DNA of 64,000 nt. Source: Myxococcales bacterium. Lineage in GTDB: Bacteria; Myxococcota_A; Polyangia; Palsa-1104. Both the position numbers and the translations under genes were made by a program. The stretch spans positions 98,052 to 162,051 of the forward strand of contig PNAM01000106.1 of NCBI GenBank assembly GCA_003170275.1, in the 5' to 3' direction. Below are positions 58,297 through 64,000 of the stretch, piece after piece. Numbering within the stretch: the stretch's first letter is position 1; every line of letters starts with the position of its first letter. Below the pieces are notes generated by a model. That model did no database searches. It was not told the DNA's origin and saw only the letters and a list, made by a program, of their open reading frames with translations.

Positions 58297-58500
58297 GGGC
58301 TAGTGTCAGAGAAGACTCGATTCAAGTCCACCAGAGACCTCTCATTTACTACACCTCGAAATATCGACCTCGTCGTCTTCTAGCTAGGACAGCGTCTTCT
58401 CTGAGCGCAGTCTCTGGCGTGGTTGACGCCACCGACGGTGGCAGAGTCCGTCTCGTAGCCGTATGTGGGATCGAGTCTTCCTCTGCCCTTCTCTGACACT
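58227..58500. repeat. Direct and inverted repeats in the right-module regulatory region
   Basis: A 30-base sequence at 58227-58256 recurs at 58411-58440 with one difference. AGTGTCAGAGAAGACTCGA at 58302-58320 is the reverse complement of TCGAGTCTTC (58471-58480) plus TTCTCTGACACT (58489-58500), with eight extra bases in the right arm. The gap 58297-58741 has markedly lower GC and no strong gene. It could be a non-coding RNA, a small mobile sequence or an operator region. Confidence 0.55.
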
Positions 58501-58524
58501 TCCGTTAATTCCCCAGAGAACAAT

Positions 58525-58692
58525 ATGTCGTTCTCTCATAAGAGCGCCACCTGGTTGGCAGAGTCGCAGAGTTCTCTGAGAGTCTATGAAGACGTCTCAC
58601 CGACGGTGGAAACCGGTGACAGCGTCATCATAAACAAGAACTTGATCGCGCACGTTCTGATTACACAAAGGCGATATTTTCGCTTGACCTAA
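58525..58692 (+). CDS. Possible small protein in the A/T-richer gap
   Basis: A 55-codon frame, MSFSHKSATWLAESQSSLRVYEDVSPTVETGDSVIINKNLIAHVL..RYFRLT. The composition is protein-like and quite unlike the Arg-rich shadows seen elsewhere, but codon use is of lower GC than every neighbour and the ribosome-binding site is weak. It is either an acquired small gene or chance. Confidence 0.3.
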   Translation: MSFSHKSATWLAESQSSLRVYEDVSPTVETGDSVIINKNLIAHVLITQRRYFRLT

Positions 58693-58741
58693 GCCAGCAT
58701 TACGTCGCAGGCTTAGATCAGCCAAGTGGAGGCGAGCGAAA

Positions 58742-59176
58742 ATGAAGGGCGACCGGGATCAGGTATCCAAACAAGAAGTCATGATTTTCCGCACCCTTAG
58801 GGGTGCCGTCGCCTGGACGACGTCGGCCGCGCTGGCGCGCGCCGCGACGGTGGCCGGGAGCACGGCCCGCCTCCACCTGCGCCGGTACGTGGCGCTCGGG
58901 CTGGTGGACGTGGTGCAGCTCCACCCGGGGCACCGCTACCGCTGGGTGTCCAAGGTGCCGGCCGGCGCGGCGGCGGCCTACCTCAAGCGGCTGAAACGGG
59001 CGTCCGACATCCTGCTGATCCTCCCGCTCCCGGGTTCGGTCGTGGCCAAGCTCGAAGCGTACGCGGCAAAGCTGGAGGCCGAATCGCTGGGCTTGTCGGG
59101 GTCGAGGAGTGAGGTCACCAGCCGCGCGATCCACGAGTTCTTGTCACGGGCGACGGTCAGCCCGAGCAAAGAGTAG
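58742..59176 (+). CDS. Winged helix-turn-helix regulator
   Basis: A 144-residue protein. Residues about 8-70 form a MarR/ArsR-like winged helix (VMIFRTLRGAVAWTTSAALARAATVAGSTARLHLRRYVALGLVDVVQLHPGHRYRWV). Residues about 95-140 are helical and end with a ribbon-helix-helix-like segment (SGSRSEVTSRAIHEFLSRA), perhaps for dimerisation. It lies 3 bases upstream of the MCM-like gene, so it is probably an autoregulated replication regulator. The long repeat-rich gap upstream is its likely control region. Confidence 0.7.
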   Translation: MKGDRDQVSKQEVMIFRTLRGAVAWTTSAALARAATVAGSTARLHLRRYVALGLVDVVQLHPGHRYRWVSKVPAGAAAAYLKRLKRASDILLILPLPGSVVAKLEAYAAKLEAESLGLSGSRSEVTSRAIHEFLSRATVSPSKE

Positions 59177-59179
59177 TCC

Positions 59180-61204
59180 GTGGCGACCGAGGGGGAGATG
59201 GACGAGTTCTTCAGGCAGCTCTATGCGACGTTGTTCGCGCGCGCGCCCAAGAACGTCGACCCGAAGGTGATACTGGACGCAGCCCACCGCGTCGCCAGGG
59301 AGCTGCGCGAGCTGTGCACTCGTCCGGCCGTTGGCTGGTCGGGGGCCGAGCACTCGACGATCGGACGCATGTACTCCGAGTCGATGCTGGGGCGCGACGT
59401 GCGTGTGGTCGCCCAGGTCGCCAACATGGAGAAGCCGTTCTTGTTGAAGATCCCGACGAACGACGACGACGGCGGCAGCAGGGAGCAGCGTCTCGCCACC
59501 GCGCTCGAACTAGTCGACGAGCGTTCAGATCAAATCGCGACACTCGCCATCTTAGGTGAGCAACTAGTACAGAAAATCGTCGACCTCCGCCGGAGCGCAG
59601 GCGCCGTCGAGTTTTTGGGGCGCGTGCTGACGATGCCCCGGTCGATCGACAACAACCGCGAAGACTTTATCCTCCAGGTGTTCGACGCTCAGCGCACGAC
59701 GAGCGCCCTCGACCTCCTCGGCGCGACGACAGCAGAGCGCGAGTGGGCCGACAGCCGACTGGCGGAACTGCGCAACGCAGGCCAGAGCCCGATCGACTAT
59801 CTCGAACGGCAGCTCGTCGAGAACCTCCACGTTGTTGGTCTCGCCGAATATCCAGTCCTCCGTCAGCTCCTGCGCTTCCCGATCTTGCAGTCCGTCTCCG
59901 GCGGACGCCTCCTCGATCACACGGCTGGCAAGCTGCACCTGATCGTCATCGGCCGGCCCGGCTCGGGTAAGAAACTCATCGGGCTCGCCGCCGCGTGCCT
60001 GAACTCACGATGCGGCGAGTTGTCGGGGGCGAAGATCACCGCCGCCGGCTTGATCGGCGCGAGCTACCCGACGGACTCCGGTTGGCGGTCGATGCCCGGC
60101 ATCATTCCGCGGGCCGACGGCGGTGTCGTCTGCCTGCAGGATGCACACACAGTCAGACCAGCGAGGCTGGAGGACCTCGCCCCGGTGCTGCAGGACCTGA
60201 TCGAAGACGGCGTCTTGCGCGACTCAGTCGCAGGCGGCGTGCGGCGCGAGGTAGACGTCGGCCTAGTCATCGACCTCAACCGAAAGGCACAGGCCGATTC
60301 CACCGCGCATGGCCAGCCCGAGGCTGCGATCCTGCGGAACAACCCACTTATCAGTCGCGTCGATCTGGTCGCCGAGATCCCGCCGGATGCAGAACGGTCG
60401 TGGAACGTAGGCGGTCACCTGTACGGCGTGCTAGACGGCGGCAAAGGCCGGCTCTACGACCAGGCGTGGGTCAGGGAGTCGCGCCTGCTCGTGGCCGCAC
60501 TCCGCGACCGGCATCGGCAAGTCGTTGTGGGTAGTGACGTCCGCGAAGAGATGTTGCGCATCCACGAGCAGATCAAGAAGGACAACGAGGAGTGGATCGC
60601 GCGTACCCCGGAAGCGGGTGACATCCCTGCGCGTCTGTCGATCTCGTTCATGCGGCTCGTGATTGCGTCGGCGCGGGCGCATGATCGATCGCGCGCCGAC
60701 ATGGAAGACTTGTGTGAGGCGCAGCGGTTCGTGAATCTCAAGCTCACGTACCTCAAGCTGCGGGTGCGGGAGCCCACGCGTACTCCCGCGCGCGACGCTC
60801 GTCGGCGCGACGACTTCTACCGCGAGCGCGCCGGCCGGATGGTGAAGCCGGTCGACCTGGCACGCGAGTGGAAGGAGGAGACCGACGAGGAGATGAGCGT
60901 CAAGACGTTCGAGCGCGACTTGAAGGAACGCCTGGCGCGCTGGGTGCGGCGCGGGGTCTACCTACTGCCGCCGCATGACCTTGCCTCCAGTGCGACAGCC
61001 AGACATTCGGACATTCAGACATCAACCCAAGGTGAAGAGCGGTGCGAGCCCTCGGACTTGGCGAGTCCGGCTGCAAGTCCCGATGTCGGAATGTCTGAAT
61101 GTCGGGTCATCCAGATCAAGCCGGTACTCCGGGAGTCGACGAGGAAGAAGCAGCGGAAGAACAAGCCGCAGCCGAGGCGGCCACGCGGCGCCGACGAGCG
61201 GTGA
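59180..61204 (+). CDS. MCM-like AAA+ protein with altered Walker motifs
   Basis: A 674-residue protein whose middle (about 250-400) follows the MCM/magnesium-chelatase branch of AAA+ ATPases. It has HLIVIGRPGSGKKL (Walker A, K264 but K265 in place of Ser/Thr), KITAAGLIGASYPTDSGWRSMPGIIPRADGGVVCLQ320D321AH (MCM proteins have VCIDE here), VLQDLIEDGVLRDS in the position of MCM's EQQTVSI helix, and an arginine finger-like ISRVDLV (R393). The N-terminal 240 residues are unrecognised. The C-terminus is disordered and basic. It is probably a helicase-like replication or loader protein whose ATP hydrolysis may be weak or lost. GTG start. Confidence 0.72.
   Translation: MATEGEMDEFFRQLYATLFARAPKNVDPKVILDAAHRVARELRELCTRPAVGWSGAEHSTIGRMYSESMLGRDVRVVAQVANMEKPFLLKIPTNDDDGGSREQRLATALELVDERSDQIATLAILGEQLVQKIVDLRRSAGAVEFLGRVLTMPRSIDNNREDFILQVFDAQRTTSALDLLGATTAEREWADSRLAELRNAGQSPIDYLERQLVENLHVVGLAEYPVLRQLLRFPILQSVSGGRLLDHTAGKLHLIVIGRPGSGKKLIGLAAACLNSRCGELSGAKITAAGLIGASYPTDSGWRSMPGIIPRADGGVVCLQDAHTVRPARLEDLAPVLQDLIEDGVLRDSVAGGVRREVDVGLVIDLNRKAQADSTAHGQPEAAILRNNPLISRVDLVAEIPPDAERSWNVGGHLYGVLDGGKGRLYDQAWVRESRLLVAALRDRHRQVVVGSDVREEMLRIHEQIKKDNEEWIARTPEAGDIPARLSISFMRLVIASARAHDRSRADMEDLCEAQRFVNLKLTYLKLRVREPTRTPARDARRRDDFYRERAGRMVKPVDLAREWKEETDEEMSVKTFERDLKERLARWVRRGVYLLPPHDLASSATARHSDIQTSTQGEERCEPSDLASPAASPDVGMSECRVIQIKPVLRESTRKKQRKNKPQPRRPRGADER
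61000..61105. repeat. Iteron-like inverted repeats in the tail of the MCM-like gene
   Basis: 61000-61023 holds three 8-base units of the type CAGACATT/CGGACATT/CAGACATC. 61082-61105 holds the same pattern inverted (GATGTCGG/AATGTCTG/AATGTCGG). Between them CGGACT at 61053-61058 pairs with AGTCCG at 61064-61069. The region encodes a disordered Ser/Asp-rich tail, so the sequence is free to serve as binding sites. It could be an origin or a recombination site, just before the first recombinase gene. Confidence 0.6.
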
Positions 61205-61318
61205 CTTCGCAGGCTGGGGCAGGTCGGCAAATCGCTCGCCTTTCTCGCCGCTGCGATCGTCACTGATAATGGCTATTTTCATATACAACAAAAGATCAAG
61301 CCTGAGGAGATTGAAGCG

Positions 61319-62368
61319 ATGTCCAAGAAGAAGCCTCCAGCGCCCGCGCCATCGACCGCGCTCGTTCTGCTGCAGCCGGCGCAGCTCGACGCCCTGCCAT
61401 CCGGTGCGATCGACGTCGAGTTTGTCGAGGCCAAGGTAGTAGACCCGCTCGCCGAGTACTTGAAGACGCTCTCGTCCGAGAACAGCAAGCGCACCATGCG
61501 CGTGCGGCTCAACGTGGCCGCCGCCATGCTGCGCCTCGGCGCAACGGCGGAGACGTTCCCCTGGGCGACGCTCACCCGGGCTAACGTGCTGCAGGTGATG
61601 GACGCGCTCAGGCAGGTTCGGCCCGAGCTGTCGAGCGCGACCATCAACCTGACCCGCGCCGCCTTTCGCGGGATGGCGCGAACGCTCTTCAACATCGTCA
61701 TCGACGATCGCCGCCTCATGACGGCCGACGAGCGCATGGCGATCGACGACGTGCGCGTGGAGCCGGGTTCGCGTACGCCCAAGCGCGCGTCGCTCGACGA
61801 CAAGGAGATCCGAAAGTTGTTCAAAGCGGCGGTCCGCAAGACACCCGCCACCGCTGCGGCTCGCGACTCGGCGCTCTTGGCTGTGCTGTTCGGCGCCGGT
61901 CTGCGCAGAGACGAGGCCAGCCGGCTCGACGTCGACAACTTCCGCAACGGCAAGCTGCACGTGCGCGGCAAGGGCAAGCGCTACCGCGACGCGGACATCG
62001 GCCCCGACGCCTCGCGCGCCGTCGAGCAGTGGCTGAAGGTTCGCGGCGACGGAAAGAGCAGCGACGGGAAGCAGGCGCTGTTCCTGACCATCAACAAGGC
62101 GGGCAGGATCGGCACCGCGCGGCTCTCCGGCGACGCGATCTTCTACAAGGTGGACGCGCTCGCGGCGCGCGCCTCGCTCGGGTCGGTGTCACCGCACGCG
62201 CTACGCCGGGCGTTCGTGACCGCGTTGCTCAACATGGGCGAGGACCTGGGGACTGCGTCGAAGGCGGCCGGTCACGGTTCGATCACGACCACCTCCTTGT
62301 ACGACCAGCGCGACGCGACGAAGGTCGCGGCGGCCGTGGGGCGGTTGCACGTGCCGTTCGGCGCGTAG
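61319..62368 (+). CDS. Tyrosine recombinase
   Basis: A 349-residue tyrosine recombinase with the complete catalytic set: R196 (GAGLRRDEA), a Lys in the GKGKRYRD beta hairpin, H293-xx-R296 (SPHALRRAF), H319 (AGHGSI) and Y328 (TSLYDQR). The N-terminal 150 residues are a core-binding SAM-like domain. GAGGAG at about 61303-61308 precedes the ATG. It is XerC/integrase-like. With a second integrase at the right end, this one may resolve multimers or invert DNA rather than integrate the element. Confidence 0.88.
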   Translation: MSKKKPPAPAPSTALVLLQPAQLDALPSGAIDVEFVEAKVVDPLAEYLKTLSSENSKRTMRVRLNVAAAMLRLGATAETFPWATLTRANVLQVMDALRQVRPELSSATINLTRAAFRGMARTLFNIVIDDRRLMTADERMAIDDVRVEPGSRTPKRASLDDKEIRKLFKAAVRKTPATAAARDSALLAVLFGAGLRRDEASRLDVDNFRNGKLHVRGKGKRYRDADIGPDASRAVEQWLKVRGDGKSSDGKQALFLTINKAGRIGTARLSGDAIFYKVDALAARASLGSVSPHALRRAFVTALLNMGEDLGTASKAAGHGSITTTSLYDQRDATKVAAAVGRLHVPFGA

Positions 62369-62427
62369 GGATGCGGCGTCGAGACAGACGCGCCAGCGAC
62401 GAGTGAAGTGATAGGCGTTGACTCGTT

Positions 62428-62454
62428 GATATTATCGTGTACGTTAATCATATC
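62428..62454. promoter_or_regulatory. Imperfect palindrome before the ribbon-helix-helix gene
   Basis: GATATTAT at 62428-62435 and ATCATATC at 62447-62454 form an imperfect inverted repeat (one mismatch in eight pairs) around CGTGTACGTTA, within an A/T-rich stretch just before the ribosome-binding site GGAGGA and GTG 62468. TTGACT at 62418-62423 may be the -35 box. Likely operator of the encoded small DNA-binding protein. Confidence 0.4.
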
Positions 62455-62467
62455 GGAGGATCTGAAC

Positions 62468-62692
62468 GTGGCGAAGACAACAAAGCGAGCTGGACGGCCG
62501 AAGGGGAAGACGCCGCCGCTCTCCCTCGTGACCTTTCGTGCTGACGAAGCGGTGCTGGAGGCGCTCGACAAGTTAGTGGTCGCGCTCAACGTGCCCGGCC
62601 TCGCCCCTGGTGGCGCTCGCGGGGTGGCGATCCGGCAGGCGATCCTCACCGCAGCGGCCCAGCTCGATGTGGTGAAGGCGGGGAAGTCGTGA
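62468..62692 (+). CDS. Small ribbon-helix-helix-like protein
   Basis: A 74-residue protein with a basic start (VAKTTKRAGRPKGKTPP), a strand-like LSLVTFRADEAVLEALDKLVVAL and a second helix RGVAIRQAILTAAAQLD, consistent with the ribbon-helix-helix fold. CGGAGGA lies 7 bases before the GTG. It couples to the next gene by GTGA. Likely regulator of the integrase operon. Confidence 0.65.
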   Translation: MAKTTKRAGRPKGKTPPLSLVTFRADEAVLEALDKLVVALNVPGLAPGGARGVAIRQAILTAAAQLDVVKAGKS

Positions 62693-63417
62693 GCGACTGG
62701 AACGCCGGCCTGCTCCCCGGTGGGGCGATCTGGTTGACGTTGAACGAGACGCAGTACGCGGCCATCGAGGGGCGCGCGCTCTGGAACAGCCTGACGCCCG
62801 AGGAGCAGCGCGGGATCTGTCACGTGGTAATGGAAGCCGACTCGCACGACAGCCCGGACGGGTCGGCCGACGTCGTGCCGGGGCCCGGCCTGCTGACCGA
62901 CTTGCGGCACCGGCTGGTCGCTGCTCGGCGGGCGCTCGCCAAGTCGCAGCGCGACCGCGAGGTGCTGGTGTCGGCGATCAAGGAAGCGCTGGCGGATGAC
63001 ACCCGAGACGGCAAGGGCGGCGCTTCGGCGAAGAAGCTCACCACCGCACAGGTGGCCAAGCACCTGGGGATCGACAAGTCGACCCTCGTGCGACTGGTGA
63101 ACGATGCCGAGGCCGCGGGCGTGCAGGACGTGCCGTGGTCGGACAAGGGACGCGGCAAGCGTCGTTGGCTTCGCTGGGATCCGAATCTGATCGACAATTT
63201 CTTCGCGAACAAGGAGACCAAAAAATGGCGTGGATCAAGAAGCGCGGCCCAAAATACGAAGTCGGGTGGCGCAACCTCGCAGGAGAGGAGCGCACGCGCA
63301 CTTGCCCGACGCGCGCGAACGCAAAAAACCTCAAGCTCGAAGTCGAAGGAACCCTCTCCGAAGGGCGCGACTGGCAGCCTGAGATCACTGGCCGTGAACC
63401 TCTCCTCCGAGAAGTAG
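62689..63417 (+). CDS. HTH protein overlapping the integrase (putative excisionase or regulator)
   Basis: A 242-residue frame. Residues about 60-105 form a coiled coil (LLTDLRHRLVAARRALAKSQRDREVLVSAIKEALAD). Residues about 122-178 are a MerR/excisionase-like helix-turn-helix (KLTTAQVAKHLGIDKSTLVRLVNDAEAAG..GRGKRRWLRWDPNLIDNFFANKE). The final 64 residues are Ser/Arg/Lys-rich and lie wholly inside the integrase gene in another frame, an overlap of 193 bases. The functional part probably ends near residue 178. Confidence 0.65.
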   Translation: MSDWNAGLLPGGAIWLTLNETQYAAIEGRALWNSLTPEEQRGICHVVMEADSHDSPDGSADVVPGPGLLTDLRHRLVAARRALAKSQRDREVLVSAIKEALADDTRDGKGGASAKKLTTAQVAKHLGIDKSTLVRLVNDAEAAGVQDVPWSDKGRGKRRWLRWDPNLIDNFFANKETKKWRGSRSAAQNTKSGGATSQERSARALARRARTQKTSSSKSKEPSPKGATGSLRSLAVNLSSEK

Positions 63418-64000
63418 CTGAGGCGTACATCGAGAAGCGCGCGCTCAAGAAGCGCGCCGACACGGTGCGCATGGACGGCGTCTACCTCGACGTGTTCGTG
63501 CGCTTCTGCGCCACGAAGGAGAAGCGGGCCACGGTCGCGCTGCTTTCGAGACCGCTCCTCGATTCGTATTTGGCATGGCTCGCACGACCGGACACGACGG
63601 TGCGCAAGAAGAAGCCCCGGAAGGGCGTCACCATCGCGAAGTTCATCCGCGCGGCACAGCTCATGTGGGTTTGGGCGGAGAACTGTGAACGCTGGCCAGG
63701 GATGATCCCACGACCGCGACTGCTGGCGAAGGATGACATCCCCGATTCGGCGCCGCAGCCGGTCGTCGCGCCGACGTGGGCGGAGATGGACGCATGCGTG
63801 CATGCGTGTCGCGGCTGGCAGCGCAAGCTCGCGACGTGGTTGCGCTACACAGGGCTGCGCGTGAACGAGTCGATGCAGTTCATGCGGGCCGACGTGGACA
63901 CCGATCGCGGCGAGCTGACGATCCGCCCGGAGATCGACAAGAGCGGCGTGGGCCGCATCATCCCGCTCTCCAAGCTCATCCTCGACGAGATCGAGACGTG
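63225..64000 (+). CDS. Tyrosine integrase, partial (cut by window end)
   Basis: About 258 codons are visible. AAGGAG at 63211-63216 precedes ATG 63225 (MAWIKKRGPKYEVGWRNLAGEERTRT). The N-terminus is the Arm-DNA-binding three-strand domain typical of site-specific integrases. A core-binding helical domain follows at about 60-185, and the catalytic domain starts with the first active Arg in YTGLRVNESM (about residue 214) and the Lys-containing strand IRPEIDKSGVGRIIPL. The HRH and Tyr motifs lie beyond 64000. Its terminal position and the HTH gene before it make it the likely integrase of the element. Confidence 0.85.
   Translation, partial: MAWIKKRGPKYEVGWRNLAGEERTRTCPTRANAKNLKLEVEGTLSEGRDWQPEITGREPLLREVAEAYIEKRALKKRADTVRMDGVYLDVFVRFCATKEKRATVALLSRPLLDSYLAWLARPDTTVRKKKPRKGVTIAKFIRAAQLMWVWAENCERWPGMIPRPRLLAKDDIPDSAPQPVVAPTWAEMDACVHACRGWQRKLATWLRYTGLRVNESMQFMRADVDTDRGELTIRPEIDKSGVGRIIPLSKLILDEIET

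Larger units (their letters stand above)
25960..64000. mobile_element. Integrated mobile element, type unassigned, right end outside window
   Basis: From about 26 kb the content changes to replication, recombination, regulation, defence and cargo genes. These include a primase-helicase, a RadA homologue, an MCM-like AAA+ protein, two tyrosine recombinases with an adjacent HTH protein, an AIPR defence gene, a toxin-immunity pair, and dozens of small overlapping genes. The second integrase is cut by the window end, so the right attachment site lies beyond 64 kb. The left end probably lies in the gene-free 25956-26338, but no duplicated attachment core can be checked. No terminase, portal, tail, relaxase or type IV secretion gene was seen, so phage, phage-plasmid and integrative element all remain possible. 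Confidence 0.65.

Noticed and set aside
58227..58500. Possible CRISPR array
   Set aside because: Only two copies of the 30-base repeat exist, 154 bases apart, with no regular spacers and no cas genes in the window.
26207..64000. Classical tailed prophage
   Set aside because: No terminase, portal, protease, major capsid, tape measure, holin or endolysin is recognisable in 38 kb. The missing right end could still hold some.

Overview
High-GC bacterial DNA with features typical of Myxococcota or a related deltaproteobacterial lineage. These include Cys-rich secreted proteins, many small lipoproteins, a MYXO-CTERM-like sorting tail on a 1067-residue surface protein, an ABC-2 permease fused to an M1 peptidase, and a DUF4157 toxin. 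I see no rRNA, tRNA or CRISPR array.

Positions 1 to about 25.96 kb look like ordinary chromosome. They hold a D-Ala-D-Ala peptidase, a B12-binding radical SAM enzyme, a T4-gp19/tube-like protein with two tandem tube folds, a UPF0262 protein, citrate synthase coupled to an alpha/beta hydrolase, and a nine-gene minus-strand operon (16.7 to 7.2 kb: ABC ATPase, ABC-2/M1 fusion, aldo-keto reductase, two unknown membrane proteins, VOC protein, small envelope proteins). A membrane-embedded spermidine-synthase-like protein and two large secreted repeat proteins follow.

From about 26 kb to the window end the gene content changes to that of an integrated mobile element, at least 38 kb long and cut off on the right inside its second tyrosine recombinase. 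No terminase, portal, tail or conjugation gene is recognisable. Its parts are: a left module with a PHAX-type RNA-binding-domain protein coupled to a 1097-residue primase-helicase (27.6-32.1 kb); a repeat-rich origin-like region (32.1-32.75 kb); two divergent operons around a palindromic operator at 36.16 kb, one with six unrecognised genes (minus), the other with a Lon-less RadA homologue, a YezD protein and three unrecognised proteins that could form a particle (plus); a signalling/phosphatase block (41.2-45.2 kb); surface-lipoprotein cargo (46.3-50.3 kb); a DUF4157 toxin with its coupled putative immunity gene (50.4-52.0 kb); small regulatory genes; an AIPR-type anti-phage gene (56.0-57.7 kb); and a right module with a winged-helix protein, an MCM-like AAA+ protein with altered Walker motifs, inverted iteron-like repeats, and two tyrosine recombinases (58.7-64 kb).

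The most unexpected link between the two parts is a shared promoter-like motif, GCAACTT-N12/13-GCCGATAMT. It lies just upstream of the chromosomal tube-like gene, the DUF4157 toxin gene, and two copies of a microprotein family on the element. At three of the four sites the predicted transcription start falls on or next to the start codon, so those messages would be leaderless.
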